Positions 1 through 8,032 are shown, numbered from the stretch's first letter. The stretch: 64,000 bases of DNA from an uncultured Prevotellaceae bacterium (GCA_900315565.1 OMZS01000009.1:1-64000); one strand, 5' to 3'. Numbers and translations: made by a program. The notes: generated by a model from the sequence alone, not told the origin.

Positions 1-884
1 ATCTTATGCTTATCAAGTTTGATGTCATCCTTGAACACTTCTGGATCCTTTTTCCTTCCTTGTTCATAAAGTAGACGAACTCGTTTTTCTAGTTCTGTCT
101 TTGCTTTTATATTTTGCTTATCATCATGATCTTCGGGATATGATATTATCTGAAAATCAAAAGGCTCCCCTTTTGATTTTGGATCATTTTCTTTCCACTT
201 CTCATCCCATATTTTGCAGAAGATTAGTTTATCCAATTCATCAAAAGCCGTTGTTGGAGCTAGTGCGCCACCGCCCCACAATGCATCATGCGCAGATTTA
301 AATTTCTGCATTAGTTCTGCTTTTGTTCCAGGCTGAGGTTCTCTTCCTCCTTTTACATATTTGAATCTGTCAACCTTTCCATCTTTTTTAGGAATATCAG
401 AGATACTTATCCTTTCAACAGGGAATAGCTCAACTAGCTCAAAATACTCATTTCTAATACCAGATGTTACCCAAACATATTGACCTGCAAGAGCATGAGC
501 GTATGTATATGCTTGGTCGACAGCAATCTGAAATTGACGTTCGTTAATATCTTCTTTCTTACACTCGACAACAATCAGTATCTTTTTATTATTGTCATTG
601 TAAACAATGATATCAGCCTCCTTTGTTGAGGAGCCTTCTTGAACAGATTCATTTACAGAAATGTTTAGAGGCGAATAGTTATATTCAATTATTAGCCTCA
701 AGAAAGCAGTTGCCTGCACAAACTCTTCAGGATTCTGCAACTTTCGTTTCGCGCCATTTTTACAATGATATTCAATATAGGTAATATCACCCTTCTCAGA
801 AATTGATATATAATTGCTTTTCTGCCCCTCTATGAATAATTGAGTTGCTAGCAAATCTTTTATTTCTTCTTTAGTCTTAGCCAT
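1..884 (-). CDS. N-terminal part of a fused nuclease / N-6 adenine DNA methylase (restriction-modification), truncated by window edge
   Basis: The reading frame opens with ATG at 884 and runs off the left edge without a stop, giving about 294 residues (MAKTKEEIKDLL...). Residues 35-165 look like the HsdR N-terminal nuclease fold: EADIIVYND is followed by VVECKKEDIN, which fits the D...ExK pattern of PD-(D/E)xK nucleases. Residues 205-240 (HDALWGGGALAPTTAFDEL then KLIFCKIWDEKW) resemble the N-terminal helical part of HsdM-type N-6 adenine methylases. The SAM-binding and NPPF-type motifs would lie beyond the edge. In this family one polypeptide carries cleavage and methylation activity; that is family knowledge, not visible here. 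An XRE regulator ends 7 bases upstream and is probably cotranscribed. The region is AT-richer than the core genes, consistent with acquired DNA. A stand-alone type I modification subunit is the alternative. Confidence 0.75.
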   Translation of the reverse strand, partial: MAKTKEEIKDLLATQLFIEGQKSNYISISEKGDITYIEYHCKNGAKRKLQNPEEFVQATAFLRLIIEYNYSPLNISVNESVQEGSSTKEADIIVYNDNNKKILIVVECKKEDINERQFQIAVDQAYTYAHALAGQYVWVTSGIRNEYFELVELFPVERISISDIPKKDGKVDRFKYVKGGREPQPGTKAELMQKFKSAHDALWGGGALAPTTAFDELDKLIFCKIWDEKWKENDPKSKGEPFDFQIISYPEDHDDKQNIKAKTELEKRVRLLYEQGRKKDPEVFKDDIKLDKHK

Positions 885-891
885 AATTTTA

Positions 892-1119
892 TTACTTTTC
901 TATTTTTGAGACAGACTCCATGAACTTCTTATTAAATAGTTCCTCTACACTAACATTTAATAGTTTCGATATTTTTGCTAATGTTTCGATGTCTGGCTGT
1001 GATGAATTCGTACACCATTTTGAAACGGTAGATGGATTTACCCCCAATGCTTCTGATAACCATTTGCTGGTTTTCTTCTGTTCTACGAGCACAATTTTTA
1101 GGCGATTTACGTCTTGCAT
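892..1119 (-). CDS. XRE/Cro-CI family regulator, probable controller of the adjacent restriction-modification gene
   Basis: This is a 75-residue protein if started at the ATG at 1119 (MQDVNRLKIVLVEQKK). An upstream in-frame ATG at 1206 would add 29 residues, but a promoter-like pair (TTTG at 1172-1175, TATCTTTA at 1145-1152, minus strand) lies inside that extension, so the short start is preferred. The HTH is clear: KTSKWLSEALGVNPSTVSKW is the helix-turn-helix core of the HTH_3 family, followed by SQPDIETLAKISKLLNVSV, the usual fourth and fifth helices. The gene ends 7 bases before the nuclease-methylase start. By analogy with restriction-modification controller proteins it may tune that gene; this is inference from position. 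It could equally be a general repressor of the island. Confidence 0.8.
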   Translation of the reverse strand: MQDVNRLKIVLVEQKKTSKWLSEALGVNPSTVSKWCTNSSQPDIETLAKISKLLNVSVEELFNKKFMESVSKIEK

Positions 1120-1144
1120 ATCTTTCAGATTTATTATTTGGGTG

Positions 1145-1175
1145 TAAAGATAGTGAAAACTTTTCATTTTGCAAA
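1145..1175 (-). promoter_or_regulatory. Bacteroidetes-type promoter for the XRE/methylase pair
   Basis: On the minus strand TTTG (1172-1175) is followed after 19 bases by TATCTTTA (1145-1152), close to the TTTG/TAnnTTTG consensus. It lies 26 bases upstream of the preferred start at 1119. Confidence 0.5.
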
Positions 1176-1457
1176 GAAGATAGAGTTTTTTATGAACATA
1201 TGCCACAATAGCGATCGCCCGTTATTCCCTTTTGTTTGCCATATCACAAACGGTTCCCGTAGAAGGGTGTAGCCTAATACGCACTTTTCTGTGGAGTGCC
1301 ACACAAAGATGCGTGTCTGCTTTCTGATGAGCAAGCTCGGCAGACATTAGGCTTTTGTTTCCCTGAATTGTTATTTCACAACAAGAAATTTACAGAGTGA
1401 TCTTATCCGGAAATCATGATGTACCTTTGTCCGCAGATTATAAAAACGAAACAAGAC
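1176..1457. other. Intergenic region between divergent genes
   Basis: No gene is supported here. It separates the minus-strand XRE/methylase pair from the plus-strand HTH pair and carries at its right end a TACCTTTG box (1422-1429) that probably serves the plus-strand genes. That box lies inside an upstream ATG extension (1416) of the first HTH gene. Confidence 0.5.
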
Positions 1458-1778
1458 ATGGAAGTAATAACAATTGAGCGCAGTACCTACGAGGAACTGC
1501 TGACGAGCTTCAATAGCTTCGTCACAAAGATGAAGGCGATGGCCAGTAGAGGCAATGACAAAGGTTTGGGTGATTGGCTCGACAACCAGGACGTGTGCCA
1601 AATACTGAACATCAGTCCAAGAACATTACAGACTTTACGGGATAACGGGACGCTGGCCTATTCTCAAATCAACCGCAAGGTGTACTATAAACCTGAGGAT
1701 GTGGAAAGGATTCTGTGTGTTGTGGCTGATAGGGATAAGAATAGTAAATTGTATAACCTCAAAATGAGCCGCCTATGA
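1458..1778 (+). CDS. Helix-turn-helix domain protein, excisionase-like (first of a pair)
   Basis: The protein has 106 residues from the ATG at 1458 (MEVITIERSTYEELLTSF). The upstream ATG at 1416 is rejected because a TACCTTTG promoter box lies at 1422-1429. After an amphipathic N-terminal segment comes a MerR/excisionase-type HTH: WLDNQDVCQILNISPRTLQT, then LRDNGTLAYSQINRKVYYKP with the wing and the ED-VERIL helix. This is the layout of the HTH_17 proteins (CTnDOT Xis2-like) that accompany Bacteroidetes tyrosine integrases. The next gene overlaps by four bases (ATGA), so the two are translationally coupled. The convergent integrase at 2189-3405 supports a role in excision or its regulation. 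The role is inferred; only the DNA-binding fold is seen. Confidence 0.75.
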   Translation: MEVITIERSTYEELLTSFNSFVTKMKAMASRGNDKGLGDWLDNQDVCQILNISPRTLQTLRDNGTLAYSQINRKVYYKPEDVERILCVVADRDKNSKLYNLKMSRL

Positions 1779-2071
1779 ATGAACTGATAATGCCTCATAA
1801 CGTTGGCGTGAAGAATGCACTGGAAAACATGAAGGAGGTGCTTGCTCTATACAAGAAGGTGATAGGCAATTATCGTCCATTGCTTGATGGTGAACGCTAT
1901 TTGACGGACTGGGAGGTGGCCAATATTCTAAAAGTCAGCAGACGAACGCTACAAGAATACCGTAATGATAGCGTGATACCTTATATATTATTGGGTGGCA
2001 AGGTCCTCTATCGTGAAAGTGATCTAGAAAGGGTTCTAGAAAGTTGCTATCATCCTGCGTATAAACGATAG
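1775..2071 (+). CDS. Helix-turn-helix domain protein, excisionase-like (second of a pair)
   Basis: The protein has 98 residues and its ATG overlaps the stop of the previous HTH gene (ATGA, 1775-1778). The HTH region reads YLTDWEVANILKVSRRTLQE followed by YRNDSVIPYILLGGKVLYRE and the SDLERVLE helix, the typical WxV-x-LKVSxRTL pattern of HTH_17 excisionase-like proteins. It is clearly related to its upstream neighbour (both have a YEEL/LYKKV-like N-terminal helix then the HTH), so the pair probably arose by duplication. In Bacteroidetes conjugative and mobilizable elements such pairs control integrase-driven excision; here mobilization genes are absent and the integrase is frameshifted, so the pair may be a remnant. 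A hairpin terminator follows at 2119-2163. Confidence 0.75.
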   Translation: MNELIMPHNVGVKNALENMKEVLALYKKVIGNYRPLLDGERYLTDWEVANILKVSRRTLQEYRNDSVIPYILLGGKVLYRESDLERVLESCYHPAYKR

Positions 2072-2118
2072 GGAAGAAGAAAAAGCCGTTAGTGGTTCAT
2101 GTGCTGAGGGAATATAAC

Positions 2119-2163
2119 GCAGAAAGACGGATGACAGACTTCGCTAATCATTCGTCTTTCTGC
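2119..2163. terminator. Hairpin between convergent HTH and integrase genes
   Basis: The arms GCAGAAAGACGGATGA and TCATTCGTCTTTCTGC pair with one mismatch across a 13-base loop. There is no long U-tract, but the position between convergent genes suggests bidirectional termination. Confidence 0.55.
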
Positions 2164-2188
2164 TTTGAAGTTATTGGGCCGCTACTAC

Positions 2189-3405
2189 CTATGCCATCTT
2201 AAGGTCTTTGAATGATGCATTGAGCTTGTTGCCAAGCATCGTCAGATCATTGTCGAGTTTCTGGCTTGTGATTTTTGCATAAATCTGGGTGGTCACAATG
2301 TTCGTGTGTCCCAATACACGGCTCACACTCTCGATGGGCATTCCCTTTGAAAGCGCCAACGTCGCAAATGAGTGCCGGCCACAATGGTAGGAGATGGCTT
2401 TCTCTATGCCGCAGGCTGTCATGACTGTTTTCAGCTTCTTGCACATCGACCAGTAGTTCATCTTTCCAAACACCAGTTTGTCTTCCTGTAGGTGCTTGTA
2501 GCGGCCGATAATCTGCAAGGGGACGTCCATCAGCTTCACCTGGAAGGGGATATTCGTCTTGTGACGCTTGCTGATAATCCACTTGTCGCCGTTGATGTCC
2601 ACGATGTTGTCCGTCGTCAGGTTCTTCACGTCGATGAACGAGAGGGCGGTGAAGCACACGAATACAAAAATGTCACGAAGGCCAGATTATCATCCTCGAA
2701 CTCATGGGTTACAACGGCTTTGAGTTCTTCCTCGGTCAGAAACTCCCTTTCCTTGCAGTTCGGACTAATGTGGAACTGCGCAAACGGGTTACGGGGAATC
2801 TTGCCGTTGTAGTGTGCCCTCATCACGACACCTTTCAGCCACATACACCTCTGCCAGATTGTTCCATTGGCCAGTCCTCGGTCTGTGCTGAGGTAAGCGG
2901 CAAAGTCCTTGATGAACTCTGGCGTCAGTTCCAACATCGACATATCCGTGCGACGATAGTGCGACTGGATAAACTCTGCCACATCCTTCCGCGAACGCTC
3001 CATAGCCCAGAGAGTGCTTGCTGCCCTGTCCTTACCCACACGCTTCTTCTGGTTGGCAATGTCCTTATCGAAAGCACTCAGCAGCGTCTCGTACTCGCTG
3101 CCAAAGCCCTGATAGGAATTGCGCACCATCTCTGCCGTCACGAAAGCCTCACGATCCGACAAATGCTGATAGTGCTTGATGATCTGCGCTTTGATATTAT
3201 CCAACTCGCGGTTAATCTGCAAAGCCTCTTTACTGCGACCTTTGGCACAATTACCCTTTACGTCCCACATATCAAGCGGGATCGTCTTCTTACAACTGAA
3301 CTGGCTTTGGGTTCCGTTAATCGTTACCCTGCCCATCACTGGCACCACACCATTCTTCTCCTTACTCTTGTTCACATAGAACAGAATGTTAAAAGTACTT
3401 CTCAT
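2189..3405 (-). pseudogene. Tyrosine recombinase (IntDOT-like Bacteroidetes integrase), frameshifted
   Basis: Two overlapping minus-strand frames together make one integrase of about 405 residues. The first (3405 to about 2660) holds the arm-binding and core-binding domains (MRSTFNILFYVNKSKEKNG..., then the SAM-like helices up to EDDNLAFV). The second (to 2189) holds the catalytic domain: CFTALSFIDVKNLT, YHCGRHSFATLALSKG (H-x-x-R), LGHTNIVTTQIYAK (H and the Tyr nucleophile). Arg I is replaced by Ser (TALSFID), as known for IntDOT. The frame breaks after LAFV; comparison with the family (FVRDIFVFVCFTALS) suggests loss of four bases in a cgtg repeat near 2670. Without correction the enzyme lacks its catalytic domain. 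It may be genuine inactivation of the element or a sequencing error. Confidence 0.85.
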
Positions 3406-3906
3406 GTTTCTTACTCCTTTTTTAATTTTGGCTGCAAAACTACTAGAAGTGAACGGACGGTGAAAGGTACGCCATTCTGCCCCGATTTGCTTAGTCGATT
3501 AACCTGCATCAGAACCCTAATTTTGGGTTACGATTTAGCAACCTAATTCCTTCACCAATCCTCCCCAATTTGCTTTTTACCCCAAATTGAACTTCCTCGT
3601 TTCTCCCCGTGTTGCCTTTATTTCAGGCTGAATTGCGTTAATCTTCCAAAATCGCTTCGCTTTTACAAGCTTTTTTCGTAACTTTGGCTCTGCCGAAGTT
3701 ACTGACACTCGGAAATGAAAAGAAAAACAAGTTTTCATTTTGCATTTCACTCGTTTTTTTCGTAACTTTATATAAGTTACTCCAACTCGGCATAAAAAAA
3801 GAACGAGTTCTTTTTGTTCTGCACTCGTTTTTTCGTAACTTTGCAGCCAAATGTGCTTTTCAGAGCCACATAGTGGCACAGTAGGGCACCCAACCGAAAC
3901 ACAAGC
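3406..3906. repeat. Tandem hairpin/promoter repeat upstream of metF
   Basis: The block TTTTTTCGTAACTTT occurs three times (CGTAACTTT at 3677, 3761 and 3834; spacings 84 and 73). In the first two copies the second half GTAACTT...AAGTTAC forms a hairpin (3678-3702 and 3762-3780); between copies there is a second A/T-rich hairpin and a CACTCG motif. Copies two and three have TTTG 19-20 bases upstream of TAACTTT(A/G), so each looks like a promoter. The last copy is placed to drive metF. No ORF here is convincing. The part 3406-3660 shows nothing else. Confidence 0.7.
3813..3843 (+). promoter_or_regulatory. Promoter of metF
   Basis: TTTG at 3813-3816 is followed after 19 bases by TAACTTTG at 3836-3843, matching the Bacteroidetes consensus, 63 bases before the metF ATG. 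Confidence 0.6.
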
Positions 3907-4872
3907 ATGAACGTAACAGACATACTCAATGCCAACAATGGCGAGAAAACATTCTCGTTTGAGGTGCTGCCACCCATCAAGGGCAACGGCACCGCCGCAC
4001 TCTTCGACACCATCGAAAAGCTGAAAGACTTCAACCCGAAATACATCAACATCACGACGCACCACTCGGAGTACGTCTATAAGGAGTTGGAGAACGGACT
4101 ACTGGAGCGGCAGCGTGTGCGCCGACGTCCGGGCACCATCGCCATTGCGGCAGCCATTCAGAACAGGTTCGGACTGCCGGTTATCCCGCACATCATCTGC
4201 AGCGGAGCCACCAAAGAGAGCATCGAGTACGAACTGCTCGACCTGCAATTCTTAGGTATTGAGAATGTGCTGTTGCTGCGCGGCGACAAGGCCAAGGACG
4301 ACCGTGTGTTTACTCCCACGCGCGGCGGCCACCGCCACACCACCGACCTCATACGGCAGGTGCAGCAATTCAACGAGGGCTATTTTGTGGATGGCACCAA
4401 AATCAACCATCCTGGTCCGAAGTTTTCGTTTGGCGTGGCCTGCTACCCCGAGAAACACGAGGAAGCACCCAATCTGGAGCGCGACATGAAGTATCTGAAG
4501 ATGAAGCAAGACCTGGGTGCGAGCTATGCCGTGACGCAGCTGTTCTACGACAACGAGAAATACTTCCAGTTTGTGAGGCGCGCCCGCGAGATGGGCATCA
4601 CCATACCCATTATACCGGGTCTGAAACCTTTTGCCAAGCTGAGCCAGCTGAGTGTGGTGCCGCGCACGTTCCACTGCGACATTCCCGAAACGCTGGCCCG
4701 CGAGGTGGTGAAATGCCACACGGACGAGGACGCTCAGCGGCTGGGCGTGGAATGGACCACGCAGCAGTGCCGCGAGCTTTATGCCCATGGTGTGCGCAAC
4801 ATCCACTTCTACACGGTGTCGGCCGTAGAGAGCGTGACAGAGGTGATTAAGGAGTTAGGAGTTAGGAATTAG
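3907..4872 (+). CDS. metF: Methylenetetrahydrofolate reductase
   Basis: MetF reduces 5,10-methylene-THF to 5-methyl-THF, the methyl donor for methionine synthesis. The 321-residue product has the family length (about 300-320) and TIM-barrel landmarks: FSFEVLPPIKG near residue 17 (the conserved FxFFPPK region), NITTHHSEY near 49, HIICSGATKE near 95, LLLRGDKAKD near 122, FSFGVACYPEKHEEA near 172, DLGASYAVTQLFYDN near 203 and IIPGLKPF near 235. The gene starts at the first ATG after a strong promoter. Its last codons and stop lie in a GGAGTTA heptamer array, so the C-terminal ELGVRN is encoded by repeat DNA. It runs in the same direction as holB but 104 bases of repeat-rich DNA separate them. 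Confidence 0.95.
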   Translation: MNVTDILNANNGEKTFSFEVLPPIKGNGTAALFDTIEKLKDFNPKYINITTHHSEYVYKELENGLLERQRVRRRPGTIAIAAAIQNRFGLPVIPHIICSGATKESIEYELLDLQFLGIENVLLLRGDKAKDDRVFTPTRGGHRHTTDLIRQVQQFNEGYFVDGTKINHPGPKFSFGVACYPEKHEEAPNLERDMKYLKMKQDLGASYAVTQLFYDNEKYFQFVRRAREMGITIPIIPGLKPFAKLSQLSVVPRTFHCDIPETLAREVVKCHTDEDAQRLGVEWTTQQCRELYAHGVRNIHFYTVSAVESVTEVIKELGVRN

Positions 4873-4900
4873 GAGTTAAGAGTTAGGAGTTAGGAGTTAA
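4851..4900. repeat. Heptamer minisatellite (GGAGTTA)n over the metF stop
   Basis: About seven degenerate copies of GGAGTTA/GAATTAG follow each other and include the metF stop codon. Similar heptamer arrays start at the stops of purH (14041-14081) and the START-like gene (28147-28188). Confidence 0.8.
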
Positions 4901-4942
4901 ACAGAAATAAAACCAACAATACCTTCCGAGCCGGTAGGCACT

Positions 4943-4970
4943 CCCTCCCTTCGGGAGGGTCGGGGTGGGT
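4943..4970. repeat. Dispersed CTCCCTCCCTTCGGGAGGG hairpin element
   Basis: A C-rich arm and G-rich arm around CTTCGG form a short hairpin followed by TCGGGGTGGG. A related element is at 15690-15735 (CTCCCCTCCC...GGGGAGGGG then CGGGGTGGGG). A weaker relative is near 61556. Confidence 0.55.
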
Positions 4971-4976
4971 TTCTCT

Positions 4977-6083
4977 ATGACATTCAACGAGGTAATAGGA
5001 CAAGAGGAAGCCAAGCAGCGGCTGATGCAGATGGTGGAAGAGAACCGTCTGCCGCATGCGCTGATGCTCTGCGGCCCTGCGGGCTGCGGCAAGCTGGCCT
5101 TGGCCGTGGCTTTTGCGTGCCACCTGCTGCGCACACCACAGAGCGAGGCTATGCTGCGAAACTTGTCGCACCCCGACCTGCACTTCACTTTCCCCACCAT
5201 CAAGACTCCGTCGATGAGTGCCGAGCACCAGCCCGTGAGCGACGACTTTGCCCGCGAGTGGCACGACCTGCTGGTACGCACAGCCTATTTCTCAATGGAT
5301 CAATGGATGGAGGCCATCGGCGCAGCCAACCAGCAAGCCATCATCACGGCGGGCGAGAGCGACGAACTGACACGCAAACTGAGTCTGAAGTCGAGCCAGG
5401 GCGGCTATAAGGTGAGCATCATCTGGCTGCCCGAGCGAATGAACCTGGCCAGTGCTAACAAACTGTTGAAACTGCTCGAAGAACCGCCACGCCAGACGGT
5501 GTTCATCATGGTGAGCCAGGAACCCGACCAGCTGCTCGACACCATTCGCAGCCGCACACAGCGCATCGACGTAAAGAAAATAGACACCGAGGCCATCGAA
5601 CAGGCTCTCATCAGTCAGCGGGGTATTGAAGCCGAGGCCGCCCACCGCATTGCACGCGTAGCCAACGGCAGCTGGCTCAAAGCACTCGAAGAACTGGATA
5701 CGGGCAACGAGAATCGCGTTTTCTTCGACATGTTCGTCATGCTGATGCGGCTAGCCTACATGCGCAACATTCACGATTTGAAAAAATGGTGCGACACCGT
5801 GGCCGGTTTCGGACGCGAAAAACAAAAGCGCATGCTCACCTACTTCCTCCGGCTGGTGAGAGAGAACTTCATGTACAACTTCCGCAAGCCAGAGCTGGTG
5901 TATATGACGCAGGAGGAGGAAGATTTTGCCCGCAATTTCGCACGCTTCATCAACGAAGCCAACGTGGTGGAAATCAGTGAGCTGCTGCAACGTTGCATAC
6001 GCGACATCGGACAGAACGCCAACGCGAAGATCGTGTTCTTCGACTTGTCGCTGAAAATGATTGTTTTGCTCATTCAGAAATGA
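4977..6083 (+). CDS. holB: DNA polymerase III delta' subunit
   Basis: HolB is part of the clamp-loader AAA+ complex. The 368-residue product starts at ATG 4977 (MTFNEVIGQEEAK); the in-frame ATG at 4965 adds only four residues. It has the Walker-A-like GPAGCGK at residues 33-39, HPDLHFTFP near 65, the sensor/SRC-like region LEEPPRQTVFIMVSQ near 170 and RSRTQRIDVKK near 195, and a helical C-terminal collar domain. Unusually, the cysteine cluster that usually binds zinc between the P-loop helix and HPDLHF is missing: LLRTPQSEAMLRNLSHPD joins directly, with no Cys. Either this lineage lost it or an in-frame deletion is present (about 15 residues shorter than I would expect). Downstream are ricT and gldH, a common Bacteroidetes order. 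Confidence 0.9.
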   Translation: MTFNEVIGQEEAKQRLMQMVEENRLPHALMLCGPAGCGKLALAVAFACHLLRTPQSEAMLRNLSHPDLHFTFPTIKTPSMSAEHQPVSDDFAREWHDLLVRTAYFSMDQWMEAIGAANQQAIITAGESDELTRKLSLKSSQGGYKVSIIWLPERMNLASANKLLKLLEEPPRQTVFIMVSQEPDQLLDTIRSRTQRIDVKKIDTEAIEQALISQRGIEAEAAHRIARVANGSWLKALEELDTGNENRVFFDMFVMLMRLAYMRNIHDLKKWCDTVAGFGREKQKRMLTYFLRLVRENFMYNFRKPELVYMTQEEEDFARNFARFINEANVVEISELLQRCIRDIGQNANAKIVFFDLSLKMIVLLIQK

Positions 6084-6167
6084 AGGGCGAAAAAATGAAT
6101 GATGAAGCGTCTTCTTAAAACGAAGAATCAAATAGATAACCGATAATAAACAGAAAACAGAACAGAG

Positions 6168-7457
6168 ATGGACTACAAAAATATGAAATTCAAAATCATG
6201 ACGGGCTGCGACCGGGGCTTTTGCCGAGCCGGCTGTGGCCGTCAGGATCACCAGCTCAACACCTATGACTGGCTGGCCGACGTGCCAGGCAACGCCGACA
6301 GTACCGACCTGGTGGAAGTGCAGTTTAAAAACACACGCAAAGGATACTACCACAATGTGAACAACCTCGACCTGAAAAAAGGCGACATTGTGGCCGTTGA
6401 GGCCAACCCCGGCCACGACATCGGCGTGGTGACACTCACAGGACGACTGGTGAAACTGCAAATCAAGCGTGCAAACCTGAAGTCGGCCGACGACATACGC
6501 CGCATTTACCGCATTGCCAAACCCGTTGACATGGACAAATACCACGAGGCCAAGAGCCGCGAGCATTCCACCATGATTCAGAGCCGCCAGATAGCCAAGG
6601 ACCTGGGACTGAAAATGAAAATCGGCGACGTGGAGTATCAGGGCGACGGCAACAAGGCCATCTTCTACTACATTGCCGACGAGCGCGTGGATTTCCGCCA
6701 GCTCATCAAAGACCTGGCCGCCACTTTCCATGTGCGCATAGAAATGAAACAGATTGGTGCACGACAGGAAGCCGGGCGCATTGGCGGCACAGGCCCTTGC
6801 GGGCGCGAGCTGTGCTGTGCCACATGGATGAAAAACTTCGTCAGCGTCAGCACCAATGCCGCACGCTTTCAGGACATTTCGCTCAATCCGCAAAAACTGG
6901 CAGGCATGTGCGCCAAACTGAAATGCTGCCTCAACTACGAAGTGGACGACTACATTGAGGCGAGCCGCAAAATACCCAGCAAAGAGGTGATTTTGCAGAC
7001 ACAGGACAGCGACTATTACCAGTTTAAAACCGACATACTGGCCGGGCTTGTCACTTACTCAACCGACAAAGGTGTGGCGGCAAACCTGGAGACCATCAGC
7101 GCTGAGCACGCACGCGAAATCATAGAAATGAACAAGCGCGGCGAGAAGCCTCTCTCGCTCACCGAGGAAAGCCAGCAGCGAGGCCCCGAACGCCCCATCG
7201 ACCTGCTGGCCGGCGAGAGCATCACACGTTTCGACAAAGCTAAGAAAAAGAAAAAGAAAAACCGCCAGAACCCCAACGCCAACCCCAATGCACAAGCTGC
7301 CAAAAACAACCCGCAGCAGCCCAAGGGCAACGGCAACAACCGTCAGCAGCGCAGCAAAGGCCCCAAACAGCCCAATGCTCCCAAACAACCCAAACCTGCC
7401 AACAACAACCCGCAGCAACCAAAGCCGGCCAACAACAACCCGCAGCCAAAAGCATAA
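6168..7457 (+). CDS. ricT: PSP1-domain protein, RicT/YaaT family, with basic low-complexity tail
   Basis: The 429-residue protein has a PSP1 domain with the conserved cysteines GGTGPCGRELCC (near 205) and GMCAKLKCCLNYE (near 245), which in Bacillus RicT ligate an iron-sulfur cluster of the Ric (Y) complex that affects mRNA processing. An extra cysteine set sits at the N-terminus (TGCDRGFCRAGCG, residues 12-24). Partners RicA/RicF are not visible, so the partner set in Bacteroidetes is unknown to me. The last 75 residues are low-complexity Lys, then Asn/Pro/Gln/Lys repeats (KKKKKK, NNNPQQPKPA), likely disordered and possibly RNA-binding. It sits between holB and gldH, 37 bases before the latter, probably one operon. 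The same position next to the delta' gene is seen in Firmicutes. Confidence 0.9.
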   Translation: MDYKNMKFKIMTGCDRGFCRAGCGRQDHQLNTYDWLADVPGNADSTDLVEVQFKNTRKGYYHNVNNLDLKKGDIVAVEANPGHDIGVVTLTGRLVKLQIKRANLKSADDIRRIYRIAKPVDMDKYHEAKSREHSTMIQSRQIAKDLGLKMKIGDVEYQGDGNKAIFYYIADERVDFRQLIKDLAATFHVRIEMKQIGARQEAGRIGGTGPCGRELCCATWMKNFVSVSTNAARFQDISLNPQKLAGMCAKLKCCLNYEVDDYIEASRKIPSKEVILQTQDSDYYQFKTDILAGLVTYSTDKGVAANLETISAEHAREIIEMNKRGEKPLSLTEESQQRGPERPIDLLAGESITRFDKAKKKKKKNRQNPNANPNAQAAKNNPQQPKGNGNNRQQRSKGPKQPNAPKQPKPANNNPQQPKPANNNPQPKA

Positions 7458-7494
7458 CGCCAAACTCCAGATATTGAAGAACAACGAAAAAAGA

Positions 7495-7968
7495 ATGAAT
7501 CTGAAGAAGTTCTCATCTTATGCTGTCGTCCTGACTGCCATGGCGGCTCTGCTTGGAGCCTGTAGCGGCGGCACGGTGTATGACCAGTACGACCATACAC
7601 CCCTCAGCGGATGGGAGAAAAACGACACGCTCAGCTTCGACATTCCTCCCATGAAACATACGGCACTCTACCGCGAGGAACTGGGGTTGCGCATCAACGG
7701 GGCCTTTCCGTTCAAAAGCCTGCAACTGATAGTTGAGCAGAAGTTTCTGGCAAGCAAAAAAATCAGGCGCGACACGCTCAACTGCCGCCTCATCGACAAC
7801 GACGGAAACGTGAAAGGCCGTGGCGTGAGCTTTTACCAGTACCAATTCCATATCGACGACATGGAGATTGAGCAGGGCGACTCGCTGCGAATCAACATCC
7901 GGCACAACATGAAACGCGAGATACTGCCGGGCATAGCCGACGTGGGCATCAAGTTTACAAGACGATAA
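7495..7968 (+). CDS. gldH: GldH-type gliding-motility lipoprotein homologue
   Basis: The protein has 157 residues from ATG 7495 (MNLKKFSSYAVVLTAMAALLGACSGG). It has a lipoprotein signal with lipobox LLGAC, so Cys is about residue 23. The mature part (YDQYDHTPLSGWEKNDTLSF, then FPFKSLQLIVEQKF and a final DVGIKF) matches the GldH family. In gliding Flavobacteria GldH is needed for motility and linked to type IX secretion; in non-gliding Bacteroidetes such as Prevotella the gene is kept and its role is not established. A longer in-frame start (7288) overlaps ricT and is rejected. A hairpin terminator follows at 8003-8032. Confidence 0.9.
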   Translation: MNLKKFSSYAVVLTAMAALLGACSGGTVYDQYDHTPLSGWEKNDTLSFDIPPMKHTALYREELGLRINGAFPFKSLQLIVEQKFLASKKIRRDTLNCRLIDNDGNVKGRGVSFYQYQFHIDDMEIEQGDSLRINIRHNMKREILPGIADVGIKFTRR

Positions 7969-8002
7969 CACAGCCAAAACAGCTATAAGCAACTAAGTAA
8001 TA

Positions 8003-8032
8003 GGCATCCCTCAACAGAAGGATGCCTTTTTT
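8003..8032 (+). terminator. Terminator after gldH
   Basis: GGCATCC...GGATGCC with a 10-base loop is followed by TTTTTT. The convergent rodA stop is at 8031. Confidence 0.85.

Noticed and set aside
3577-4065. Minus-strand frames upstream of metF
   Set aside because: They translate the hairpin-promoter repeat (recurring VTKK and NLFFFSFP peptides) and overlap the metF start; repeat DNA rather than genes.
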